Shown: positions 1 through 6,175 of the stretch, piece after piece
How positions within the stretch are numbered: position 1 is the first letter of the stretch
Layout of the letters: every line of letters starts with the position of its first letter
Assembly (NCBI GenBank): GCA_900554455.1
Contig: USHT01000053.1
Coordinates: 1-7,024, forward strand
DNA from: an uncultured Collinsella sp.
GTDB lineage: Bacteria; Actinomycetota; Coriobacteriia; Coriobacteriales; Coriobacteriaceae
DNA length: 7,024 nucleotides
Direction of reading: 5' to 3'
Program-made: the position numbers and the translations under genes
Notes under the pieces: model-generated
The model's input: the letters and a program-made list of their open reading frames with translations, nothing else
What the model was told of the DNA's origin: nothing
The model's database searches: none

Positions 1-1
1 G

Positions 2-913
2 CATCTGATCGAGGGCGGCGCCGTTGCCGTTAACGGCGAGACCTGCCTGTCAAAAAAGTACGCCGTGCGTTCCGGCGACCGCATCTCGGTCGACTTGCCC
101 GAGCCACACGATCCGACCGACGTGATTCCCGAGGCCATTCCCCTCGATATCCGCTTTGAGGACGACTACCTTATCGTGCTCTCCAAGCAGCGCGGTCTGG
201 TGTGTCATCCCGCCCATGGCCACGAGAGCGGCACGCTTGCGAACGCCCTGGTCTACCACTGCGGCATCGATCATCTTGGTACTGTGCAGGGTGAGGATCG
301 CCCCGGTATCGTGCATCGTTTGGATCGCGATACCTCGGGCCTTATGCTCGCGGCAAAAGACGACGATACCCAGCGAGCGCTTCAAAATCTTATACGCACG
401 CGCACGCTCGACCGTCGCTATATCACACTCGTTCACGGGCACATCGCCATGGACGAAGGAACCATTAACACCGGTATCGCCCGCTCCACGCGCGATCGCG
501 TCAAGATGGCGGTTTCCGATGACCCCTTTGCGCGCCAGGCCATCACGACCTTTAAGGTCCTTGAGCGCTTTGAATCCACGCGTTTTGACGACGGCTATAC
601 GCTCGTCGAGTGTCACCTGTTTACCGGCCGCACGCATCAGATTCGCGTACACATGCGCCATATCAACCACGCCTGTGTGGGCGACCCGCTCTACGGCAAG
701 TGTGATGTACGTGCTGATCAGGGTCTGACCAGGCAGTTCCTGCATTCATGGCGCGTGGCGTTCGATCATCCCGTGACGGGGGAACGCATTGAGTGCCGTG
801 ACGAGCTACCGTGGGATCTTGCGGCGGTTTTGGATGATCTGGCCCCGCGTTCGTTCGGTCGCACTTCCGCTGGCGCCGAAATCGTCCCGCAGCTCGGTCT
901 GCTCGAAGCCTAG
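2..913 (+). CDS. rluD: 23S rRNA pseudouridine synthase, RluA/RluD family (5' partial)
   Basis: This enzyme isomerises uridine to pseudouridine in 23S rRNA in the cytoplasm. The reading frame is open from base 2 with no start in view, so about 303 C-terminal residues are present. The first ~35 residues (EGGAVAVNG, then KKYAVRSGD) look like the end of an S4 RNA-binding domain, so the GTG at 65 is an internal codon and not the start. The catalytic motif GIVHRLDRDTSGL follows, with the catalytic Asp codon at 323-325. The second family signature, FTGRTHQIRVHM followed by GDPLYG, lies around 620-690. The stop is TAG at 911-913. The S4 domain plus these motifs fit the RluC/RluD group. RluD is the best guess, but the exact uridine target cannot be read from sequence. 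In many Gram-positive genomes this family lies just after lspA; the upstream gene is out of view here. Confidence 0.93.
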   Translation, partial: HLIEGGAVAVNGETCLSKKYAVRSGDRISVDLPEPHDPTDVIPEAIPLDIRFEDDYLIVLSKQRGLVCHPAHGHESGTLANALVYHCGIDHLGTVQGEDRPGIVHRLDRDTSGLMLAAKDDDTQRALQNLIRTRTLDRRYITLVHGHIAMDEGTINTGIARSTRDRVKMAVSDDPFARQAITTFKVLERFESTRFDDGYTLVECHLFTGRTHQIRVHMRHINHACVGDPLYGKCDVRADQGLTRQFLHSWRVAFDHPVTGERIECRDELPWDLAAVLDDLAPRSFGRTSAGAEIVPQLGLLEA

Positions 914-931
914 CCAGTATTAGGTTGTTTC

Positions 932-958
932 TTGAACTCGGTAAGCCTGCGGTAAGAT
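932..958 (+). promoter_or_regulatory. candidate promoter for the glycosyltransferase gene
   Basis: A TTGAAC at 932-937 and a TAAGAT at 953-958 are 15 bases apart, in the 82-base gap between the pseudouridine synthase stop and the glycosyltransferase start. The -35 matches consensus well, but the -10 matches only four of six positions and the spacing is short. GGTAAG occurs twice 11 bases apart (940-945 and 951-956). No terminator hairpin is seen after the upstream gene, so read-through is also possible. Confidence 0.35.
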
Positions 959-995
959 ATACGGTTGTCTACGTTACGCGTTCCCGGGAGCCTGC

Positions 996-2291
996 ATGCT
1001 CGCCTTTTTACAAATCAACACACCCATCGTGATCTTCAACCAGATTGTCTTTACGCTGTTCACGGTCTGCTTTTTGTACCAGGTGGTCTTCTTTATCATC
1101 GGTGCCTTTCGTGGCGAGGTCGCGCCTCCCAAGGCCAAAAAACTCCACCGCTATGCCTTCTTTATCGCGGCGCATAACGAAGAGGCCGTAATTGCCAACC
1201 TCGTTCGCTCCATCAAGGATCAGGATTATCCGTCCGAGCTTATCGAGGTCTTCGTGGTCGCCGATGCCTGCACCGACAACACGGCGGAGCTTGCGCGCGA
1301 GGCCGGCGCCATTGTCTATGAGCGTAATGACCTTGCTCGTAAGGGCAAGAGCTGGGTCATGGACTTTGGTTTTGACCGCATCCTTAACGAGTATCCCGAC
1401 ACGTTTGAGGGCTACTTTATTTTCGACGCCGATAACGTCATTTCCCGCGATTACGTATCAAAGATGAACGATGCTTTTGACCAGGGCTTTCATGTGGTCA
1501 CCAGCTACCGTAACTCTAAGAACTTCGGCAGTTCGTGGATCTCTGCGGCTAACGCTACGTGGTATCTGCGCGAGGCGCGCTTTCTCAACAACGCGCGCAA
1601 CATCTGCAAGACGTCCTGTGCCGTTTCGGGTTCGGGCTACCTCATCTCCGCCAGCGTTATCGAGGGCATGCACGGCTGGCAGTTCCACACGCTGACCGAG
1701 GACATTCAGTTCACTACGTTCTGCGCTATTCACGGTATTCGCATTGGCTATGCGCCGGCGGAGTTCTTTGACGAGCAACCCGTGACGTTCAAGGCATCCT
1801 GGAAGCAGCGTATGCGTTGGACCAAGGGCTTTTACCAGGTGTTCTTTACCTACGGCAAGCATCTGGTTAAGTCGACGTTCCGCTATCATCGCTTTGCCGC
1901 CTACGACATGTTCATGACGATCGCCCCGGGTATGCTGCTATCCCTCATCTCGATGCTTGCCAATGCGACCTTCCTCATTGTGGGTGGTCTTTCGCACGGC
2001 TTCTTGGCCACCGAGGTCGAGATGCAGGCGTGTGCCGCTTCGCTCATTATGACTTTTGCCATGATGTATCAGACGTTCTTTACCATGGCGCTCCTTACGA
2101 CCATCTTCGAGTACAAGCACATTCATTGCGCGCAAAAGTGGCGTCTGGTGACCAACCTGTTTACCTTCCCGATTTTTATGTTCAGCTATATCCCCATCAC
2201 GGTGGCTGCGCTGTTCCTGAAGGTCGACTGGGTTCCTACCCGGCATGCCGTAAACGTCACCCTCGACGAGGTCATGCAAGGCGCCAAATAA
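996..2291 (+). CDS. membrane glycosyltransferase, family 2 (processive-type motifs)
   Basis: A 431-residue inner-membrane glycosyltransferase that probably transfers sugars from a nucleotide-sugar donor to a surface polysaccharide or glycolipid. An N-terminal hydrophobic segment (about residues 11-36) is followed by a cytoplasmic GT-A domain: AAHNEEAVI (58-66), the nucleotide-binding VVADACTDNT (87-96), DAD (144-146, metal binding), TED (234-236, catalytic base) and QRMRW (271-275). The Q-x-x-R-W type motif marks the cellulose, hyaluronan and poly-GlcNAc synthase branch of GT2. Three C-terminal hydrophobic stretches follow (about 306-333, 345-373 and 385-410). ATG 996 is chosen because GGGAG (986-990) lies 5 bases upstream and the TM segment starts right after it. 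No PilZ domain, deacetylase or export partner is seen nearby, so substrate and product are unknown. The gene ends 9 bases before a strong hairpin. Confidence 0.9.
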   Translation: MLAFLQINTPIVIFNQIVFTLFTVCFLYQVVFFIIGAFRGEVAPPKAKKLHRYAFFIAAHNEEAVIANLVRSIKDQDYPSELIEVFVVADACTDNTAELAREAGAIVYERNDLARKGKSWVMDFGFDRILNEYPDTFEGYFIFDADNVISRDYVSKMNDAFDQGFHVVTSYRNSKNFGSSWISAANATWYLREARFLNNARNICKTSCAVSGSGYLISASVIEGMHGWQFHTLTEDIQFTTFCAIHGIRIGYAPAEFFDEQPVTFKASWKQRMRWTKGFYQVFFTYGKHLVKSTFRYHRFAAYDMFMTIAPGMLLSLISMLANATFLIVGGLSHGFLATEVEMQACAASLIMTFAMMYQTFFTMALLTTIFEYKHIHCAQKWRLVTNLFTFPIFMFSYIPITVAALFLKVDWVPTRHAVNVTLDEVMQGAK

Positions 2292-2299
2292 CCACCACC

Positions 2300-2340
2300 A
2301 AAACCATCGCAAAGGGGACAGGCACCTTTGTGGTGGTTTT
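2300..2340 (+). terminator. 16-bp hairpin with U-rich 3' arm; likely intrinsic terminator
   Basis: The arms at 2300-2315 and 2325-2340 form 16 continuous pairs (14 Watson-Crick, two G-U) around a 9-base loop. The 3' arm ends in a T run (2337-2341), with another T run at 2344-2347. The A-rich 5' arm mirrors this, so it could act in both directions. The hairpin begins 9 bases after the glycosyltransferase stop. Only about 30 bases separate it from the next start codon, leaving no room for an ordinary promoter. The downstream genes may therefore depend on read-through or on a promoter inside the glycosyltransferase gene. Confidence 0.7.
2310..2330. repeat. REP-like palindromic element (GGGGACAGGCACC core)
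   Basis: CAAAGG (2310-2315) and CCTTTG (2325-2330) flank the core GGGGACAGGCACC (2314-2326), forming a small imperfect palindrome that makes up the tip of the larger hairpin. The core resembles short interspersed palindromes of the GGTGCCTGTCCCC type that I recall from many bacterial genomes. Only one copy is present in this window, so repeat status rests on recall and not on what is visible here. Confidence 0.4.
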
Positions 2341-2360
2341 TGCTTTTGCGATGCAGCTCG

Positions 2361-2366
2361 AGGAGG
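2361..2366 (+). promoter_or_regulatory. strong Shine-Dalgarno that fixes the A24 peptidase start
   Basis: A perfect AGGAGG lies 6 bases before ATG 2373. It decides against the upstream in-frame TTG at 2328, which lies inside the hairpin and has no ribosome-binding site. Confidence 0.85.
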
Positions 2367-2372
2367 TGCTCG

Positions 2373-2795
2373 ATGGTCTATATCCCGTTTTGGATTTGCA
2401 TCTTTGCCGGTGCGGTGGTTGATGCCCTTGAGCGACGGCTTCCCAATGAGCTTGCCGGCGCGTGTGCGGTGGCGGCGTTTGCAGGCGTTTGGCTCGACAG
2501 GGGCGTTAGCACGGCACTTGACCATGCCGGTCTTGCGCTTATTGTCTACCTTGCCCTTGTGCTTACTGAGTCGCTCTGGCGGCGTCTTCGCCAAACCCCG
2601 GGCATTGGCATGGGGGACGCCAAGGCGCTCTTCGCGCTTTGCACGCTCGATCCTCTGGGTGGCATCGTGGCCTTTGCCGTCGCGCTCCTGGTCCTTGCAA
2701 TCTCCTGCGTCATCACAAAATCGCGCTCTCTGCCATTGCTCCCGTTTTTGGTGCCGATTTTTGCCATAATCGAGGTCGTGGGCTGCACTTTGTAA
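2373..2795 (+). CDS. minimal type IV prepilin peptidase-like protein (A24 family)
   Basis: A 140-residue, highly hydrophobic membrane protein with about four membrane segments. Both aspartates expected of A24 aspartic peptidases are present: D17 in a D-x(4)-RLPN context near the N terminus, and D82 in GIGMGDAK (77-84), the GxGD motif. The family cleaves leader peptides of type IV pilins and related pseudopilins at the inner membrane. This protein lacks the N-terminal methyltransferase domain of PilD and matches the small CpaA/TadV/FlaK-type architecture. No pilin, Tad or secretion gene is in view, so its substrate is unknown and it is an orphan here. It starts 81 bases after the glycosyltransferase stop, behind the hairpin, and ends 31 bases before the dNTPase start, so it is probably co-transcribed with the latter. 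Confidence in the family is good; the function is inferred. Confidence 0.82.
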   Translation: MVYIPFWICIFAGAVVDALERRLPNELAGACAVAAFAGVWLDRGVSTALDHAGLALIVYLALVLTESLWRRLRQTPGIGMGDAKALFALCTLDPLGGIVAFAVALLVLAISCVITKSRSLPLLPFLVPIFAIIEVVGCTL

Positions 2796-2814
2796 CCGAT
2801 TGCGCATCCTTCTT

Positions 2815-2820
2815 AAGGAG
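2815..2820 (+). promoter_or_regulatory. Shine-Dalgarno that fixes the dNTPase start
   Basis: AAGGAG lies 6 bases before ATG 2827. It favours this codon over the in-frame TTG at 2800, which would place the ribosome-binding site inside the gene. Confidence 0.8.
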
Positions 2821-2826
2821 CATGCC

Positions 2827-4074
2827 ATGGAATCTAATCAAGAAACGGCCGTCATTAAGGCGCGCATGGACCGTATTCCCTCGGCGTTGTCGCCCGAACT
2901 CGTCGAGCGCATTTCCGCCGATCGTGCTTCGGGATATGTCAATCCCTATCGCTGCAACGATGATCAGGTCATTCGTCGTATTGATCGCGCTGCCGACAAA
3001 GGCACGCTCATGCGCCCGGCGTTTATGCGCGATACCGAAAAGATTCTGCATCTGCCTGCATACACGCGTTATGCAGGCAAAACGCAGGTCTTTAGCTTCC
3101 GTAGCAACGATGACCTTTCGCGCCGCGGTCTGCACGTGCAGCTTGTCTCGCGCATTGCACGCGATATCGGACGCGCCCTGGGGCTCAACTGCGATCTGAT
3201 CGAGGCGATTGGTCTGGGCCACGACTTGGGCCACACGCCCTTTGGCCATGCCGGTGAGCGCTTTCTCAACGATATCTATCACGAGCGTACCGGCCGCTTC
3301 TTTTTCCATAACGTGCAATCGGTACGCGTGCTCGATGCCCTGTACGGCCGCAACGTGTCGCTCCAGACGCTCGATGGCGTGTTGTGCCATAACGGCGAGT
3401 ACGAGCAGCGCGTGTTTGAGCTCTCGGACATGGGCTCCTTTGACCAGTTTGACCAGACGGTTGAGGATTGCATTGCCACGGGCTATAGCGCAATTGAGCA
3501 TCTGCGTCCCATGACGCTCGAGGGCTGCGTGGTGCGTATCTCGGATATCCTCGCCTACGTGGGGCGCGATCGTCAGGACGCCATTGCGGCGGGCCTACTC
3601 GACCCCGACGCGTTTGACGATGGTCGGGGCGGAGCCTACAACAGCTGGATCCTCACACATGCCTCCATCGATATCGTCGAGCATAGCTACGGCAAGCCGC
3701 GTATCGAGATGAGTGAGGACCTGTTTGAAGAGATCCGCCGGGCCAAGCGCGAGAACTACGAGAAGATCTACAGCAAGGGCGGTATCGAGGGCGATTCCGA
3801 GGCGGAGCTGCGCGAGGCTTTCGAAATGCTCTACGACCGTTGCCTGCTGGATATAAACGAAGGCGACGAGTCTTCGTACATCTTTAAGCATCATATTTCG
3901 CGCATTGAGCAGCAGCTTTCCTACTACGATCGCACGTATGCCTGGCAGGACGACAAGGACCAAGCCGTGGTGGATTATATCGCGAGCATGACGGACGGTT
4001 ATTTCTGCGAGCTCACGAGCAAGCTGTTTCCGGGATTGAAGTTTCCGCACCGTACCTATATTAACGAACGGTAG
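2827..4074 (+). CDS. dgt: HD-domain deoxynucleoside triphosphate triphosphohydrolase (dGTPase-like)
   Basis: A 415-residue cytoplasmic enzyme of the dGTPase/SAMHD1-like HD superfamily, which hydrolyses dNTPs to deoxynucleosides and triphosphate and so limits the dNTP pool. The metal-binding set is complete: H103 (in LHVQLVSRIAR), H132-D133 (in GLGHDLGHTPFGHAGE, 130-144) and D240 (in RISDILAYVGRDRQDA). H137, H141 and the FHNVQSVRVL stretch (160-169) also match dGTPases. The region before the HD core (RDTEKILHLPAYTRYAGKTQ, 68-87) is the usual 'R-D-x-x-R-I-x-x-x-x-x-x-R-L-x-x-K-T-Q' block in variant form. The remaining ~170 residues are helical and less distinctive. Length fits the family. Substrate range (dGTP only or all dNTPs) and any allosteric control are not readable from sequence. 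It follows the A24 gene after 31 bases and is followed by rarA after about 60. Confidence 0.9.
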   Translation: MESNQETAVIKARMDRIPSALSPELVERISADRASGYVNPYRCNDDQVIRRIDRAADKGTLMRPAFMRDTEKILHLPAYTRYAGKTQVFSFRSNDDLSRRGLHVQLVSRIARDIGRALGLNCDLIEAIGLGHDLGHTPFGHAGERFLNDIYHERTGRFFFHNVQSVRVLDALYGRNVSLQTLDGVLCHNGEYEQRVFELSDMGSFDQFDQTVEDCIATGYSAIEHLRPMTLEGCVVRISDILAYVGRDRQDAIAAGLLDPDAFDDGRGGAYNSWILTHASIDIVEHSYGKPRIEMSEDLFEEIRRAKRENYEKIYSKGGIEGDSEAELREAFEMLYDRCLLDINEGDESSYIFKHHISRIEQQLSYYDRTYAWQDDKDQAVVDYIASMTDGYFCELTSKLFPGLKFPHRTYINER

Positions 4075-4091
4075 TTCGTACCGTTTCGGTA
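4064..4091. repeat. nested overlapping palindromes at the dgt/rarA junction; possible operator
   Basis: Three inverted repeats share arms: ACGAAC/GTTCGT (4064-4069 and 4074-4079), ACGGTA/TACCGT (4068-4073 and 4079-4084) and TACCG/CGGTA (4079-4083 and 4087-4091). The last runs into the candidate -10 of rarA. They begin inside the last codons of the dNTPase gene. No T run follows directly, so a terminator is unlikely; a repressor site or a small RNA structure is more plausible. Confidence 0.4.
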
Positions 4092-4095
4092 TACT
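4088..4095 (+). promoter_or_regulatory. candidate -10 element of rarA (GGTATACT)
   Basis: TATACT (4090-4095) matches the -10 consensus at five of six positions and lies 16 bases after the dNTPase stop. I see no good -35 hexamer at 15 to 19 bases upstream; the palindromes occupy that region. If used, transcription would begin near 4102, giving a short leader that contains the palindrome AAAACGTTTT (4104-4113). Confidence 0.45.
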
Positions 4096-4134
4096 GTTCA
4101 TAGAAAACGTTTTTGATTGATGCACGGGATGGCT

Positions 4135-5484
4135 ATGGACGACCTTTTTTCTGCTTCGACGCGCGAGCGTTCCTTTCAGAATGCACCGCTTGCGGTGCGC
4201 ATGCGCCCCAATTCGCTCGGCGAGTATGTGGGCCAGCAAAAGGCCGTCGGTAAGGGCTCGTGGTTGCGTGCCGCAATCGAGCACGATGTGCTGTCGAGTG
4301 TGATTCTGTACGGTCCGGCCGGTACGGGCAAGACGACGCTGGCCCACATTATCGCCAACCATACCAAGAGCGAGTTTGTCGAGGTCAGCGCCGTGACGGG
4401 CACCGTGAAGGACTTGCGTCGCGTGATTGACGAGGCCAAGACGCGCCTGAATACGTACGACCGCCGCACCATCCTGTTTATCGACGAGATTCACCGCTTC
4501 TCCAAGTCTCAGCAGGATGCCTTGCTGCATGCGGTTGAGAACCGTACCGTTATTATGATTGGCGCCACGACGGAGAATCCGTACTTCGAGGTCAACTCGG
4601 CGTTGCTCTCGCGTGGTCGTGTGGTGGAACTTGAACACCTTAAGGACGATGACATAGCCACGCTGATCGAGCGCGCGCTTGACGCACCGCAGGGCTTGAA
4701 CGGTAAGTTCTCGGCCGATGAGGATACGGTCAAGACCATTTGCACGCTGGCCGCGGGTGATGCGCGCTCGGCTCTGACGACGCTTGAGCTTGCGAGCGAG
4801 ATTGCCGTCACGCGTCCCGATACCGAGGGAACGCCAGCGCCGGCGGCGGGGGAGCGCTATCCCATTACCGTGGATGACGTTAAGATTGCCAACCCACGCC
4901 GCGGTTTTTCGTATGACAAAAACGGCGACATGCACTACGACATCATCAGTGCGTTCATCAAGTCCATGCGCGGTAGCGACCCCGATGCCACGATCTACTG
5001 GCTTGCGCGCATGATCGATGCGGGGGAGGATCCCAAGTTTATCGCTCGCCGCATTATGATTCACGCTTCTGAGGATGTTGGCAACGCCGACCCGCAGGCG
5101 CTTTTGGTGGCGCATGCCGCGTTTAAGTCTGCCGAGGTCATTGGCTATCCCGAGTGTCGCATCAACCTGGCACAGGCTGCGCTCTATGTGTGCCTGGCGC
5201 CCAAGTCGAATGCGTGTGAGGCCTCGATCGATGCGGCGCTGGCCGATATCCACAGCAGTGGTCTTCGCGAAGTGCCAAGCTACCTGCGCGATCGCCATCG
5301 CCCGGGCAGCGATGAATACGGTATGTATAAGTATCCACATGATTATCCCGAAGGCTGGGTCGATCAGCGCTATTTGCCCGAGGGGCTGGAGCGCGGTGCG
5401 TTTTGGCAGCCTGCCGGCCGCGGATGGGAAGAGTGGCGCGTAGAGCAAAGCGAGCGCGACCGTAGCGGGAATGCTCCGAAGTAG
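4135..5484 (+). CDS. rarA: RarA/MgsA AAA+ ATPase, replication-fork maintenance
   Basis: A 449-residue AAA+ ATPase related to clamp-loader and RuvB-type proteins; the family acts at stalled forks and on single-stranded DNA. From ATG 4135: AVRMRPNSLGEYVGQ (20-34), Walker A GPAGTGKTT (60-68), Walker B ILFIDEIH (113-120), sensor 1 GATTENP (143-149), arginine-finger region SALLSRGR (155-162), a sensor 2 helix around AGDARSALTTLE, then the family-specific C-terminal domain (SMRGSDPDATIYWLARM, ASEDVGNADPQA, APKSNA, YKYPHDYPEGWVDQ). A short Pro/Ala/Gly-rich insert (TPAPAAGE) precedes that domain. The start is uncertain: ATGs at 4120, 4129 and 4135 are all in frame. I chose 4135 because GGGA (4126-4129) lies 5 bases upstream and MDDLFS is a plausible N terminus; the other two have no ribosome-binding site. 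Length and motifs are intact. No terminator is seen at its end. Confidence 0.93.
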   Translation: MDDLFSASTRERSFQNAPLAVRMRPNSLGEYVGQQKAVGKGSWLRAAIEHDVLSSVILYGPAGTGKTTLAHIIANHTKSEFVEVSAVTGTVKDLRRVIDEAKTRLNTYDRRTILFIDEIHRFSKSQQDALLHAVENRTVIMIGATTENPYFEVNSALLSRGRVVELEHLKDDDIATLIERALDAPQGLNGKFSADEDTVKTICTLAAGDARSALTTLELASEIAVTRPDTEGTPAPAAGERYPITVDDVKIANPRRGFSYDKNGDMHYDIISAFIKSMRGSDPDATIYWLARMIDAGEDPKFIARRIMIHASEDVGNADPQALLVAHAAFKSAEVIGYPECRINLAQAALYVCLAPKSNACEASIDAALADIHSSGLREVPSYLRDRHRPGSDEYGMYKYPHDYPEGWVDQRYLPEGLERGAFWQPAGRGWEEWRVEQSERDRSGNAPK

Positions 5485-5515
5485 CTGCTGATAATTTTGT
5501 CCCACGTTGCTGCTC

Positions 5516-5546
5516 TTGGCATGTTCGGTCCCCTTTGGGGTACCAT
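5516..5546 (+). promoter_or_regulatory. candidate promoter of the stress-sigma locus
   Basis: The 100-base gap between rarA and the DUF948-like gene carries TTGGCA (5516-5521) and TACCAT (5541-5546) with a long 19-base spacer. Overlapping this, GGGTAC (5538-5543) resembles the GGGWAW -10 of SigB-type promoters, but no GTTT-type -35 is seen at 12 to 15 bases upstream. GGTCCCC/GGGGTACC (5527-5544) forms a small bulged hairpin over the same bases. SigB operons are often self-regulated, so an alternative-sigma promoter is worth considering, but the match is partial. Confidence 0.35.
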
Positions 5547-5584
5547 GAAGAGCGTCTGTATTTCGATTCATTTGGGAGGCTTGT

Positions 5585-6175
5585 ATGAGTCCCATTCAAA
5601 TCGCCTTTCTGCTACTTGCCATTGCCGGCGTGTGGGCTGTTATCGAGCTCGCGCTCACGCTGCGCAAGACGCGCACCGTCGTTGATTCGCTCGACAAGAC
5701 GGTGAGCGACCTCAACAACACGCTCGCCGAGGCACAGCCCGTGGTGGCGAAGCTCGATGGCGCCGTTGACGAGCTTACGCCGGCACTTGCCCAGGTTGAG
5801 CCGCTCCTCAAATCGAGCAAGACCGCTGTGGACGCCCTGACGTCCAACCTCGTTGAGGTTGAGGCGGTCGTTCGCGACATCTCTGAGGTCACGGGCAGTA
5901 TGGCCGAGGCCAGTAATGCCGTGTCGAGTGTGACCGACTCTGCGGCCGGTGCCGTGCAGAAACTATTTAACAGGGTGAAGGCTCCTGCAGCCGACGCCGA
6001 TCGCAAGCTCGCCGCTGCCGCCGAGGCCGAACAGCCTACCGAGCGCGTTCTCATTGGTGAGGCTGAGGAAGAGGCCGTTGATGGTGCGGATGCGGCTCAG
6101 AAGCCCGCAGCCAAGCCTGCTCAGTATTACACCTATACGCCTGACGAGTCCTCCGAGGAGTCCTGCGATGAGTAG
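5585..6175 (+). CDS. DUF948-like membrane-anchored coiled-coil protein
   Basis: A 196-residue protein of unknown biochemical role. Residues 4-26 form one hydrophobic segment (AFLLLAIAGVWAVIELALTL), followed by a basic RKTR stop-transfer. Residues ~30-130 have regularly spaced Val/Leu positions (TVVDSLDKTVSDLNNTL, then LDGAVDELTPAL) expected of a long coiled coil, as in DUF948 proteins. The tail (~131-196) is Ala/Pro/Glu-rich, probably disordered, and ends in acidic DESSEESCDE. ATG 5585 follows GGGAGG (5574-5579) by 5 bases. The last 8 bases overlap the next gene, so the two are likely translationally coupled. It takes the place that rsbV holds in a classical sigB operon. A DUF948 protein of Bacillus subtilis, YtxG, belongs to the general stress regulon, which supports a stress link by family knowledge. 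Direct control of the anti-sigma protein is speculation. Confidence 0.75.
   Translation: MSPIQIAFLLLAIAGVWAVIELALTLRKTRTVVDSLDKTVSDLNNTLAEAQPVVAKLDGAVDELTPALAQVEPLLKSSKTAVDALTSNLVEVEAVVRDISEVTGSMAEASNAVSSVTDSAAGAVQKLFNRVKAPAADADRKLAAAAEAEQPTERVLIGEAEEEAVDGADAAQKPAAKPAQYYTYTPDESSEESCDE
6155..6160 (+). promoter_or_regulatory. Shine-Dalgarno inside the DUF948-like gene that sets the anti-sigma start
   Basis: GAGGAG lies 7 bases before ATG 6168, inside the codons for the acidic tail of the preceding protein. It rules out the longer upstream GTG start at 6054 and makes an 8-base stop-start overlap. Confidence 0.8.

Noticed and set aside
65..67. GTG as start of the pseudouridine synthase
   Set aside because: The frame continues upstream to the window edge and encodes an S4-domain-like sequence, so the gene is truncated by the window and does not start here.
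50..745. 231-codon open frame on the - strand opposite the pseudouridine synthase
   Set aside because: The + strand frame carries the complete HRLD and GRTHQIR signatures, so this is a shadow.
2328..2372. TTG start giving the A24 peptidase 15 extra residues
   Set aside because: The TTG lies inside the hairpin and has no ribosome-binding site, while AGGAGG sits 6 bases before ATG 2373.
1938..2828. 296-codon open frame on the - strand across the glycosyltransferase end, the hairpin and the A24 gene
   Set aside because: The translation is highly charged and low in hydrophobic order, crosses a terminator and has no recognisable domain. It is a shadow of the + strand genes.
4120..4134. ATG 4120 or 4129 as the rarA start
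   Set aside because: Neither has a Shine-Dalgarno upstream, and ATG 4135 has GGGA at a good distance. This rejection is tentative.
5527..5544. GGTCCCC/GGGGTACC hairpin as a terminator of rarA
   Set aside because: The stem is short with a bulge, and no T run follows. The bases are better read as part of a promoter region.
3595..5595. 666-codon open frame on the - strand across rarA and the end of dgt
   Set aside because: It lies antisense to two genes with full, recognisable motif sets. Its translation is rich in Arg/His/Ala with no domain pattern, as expected from the complement of GC-rich coding DNA.
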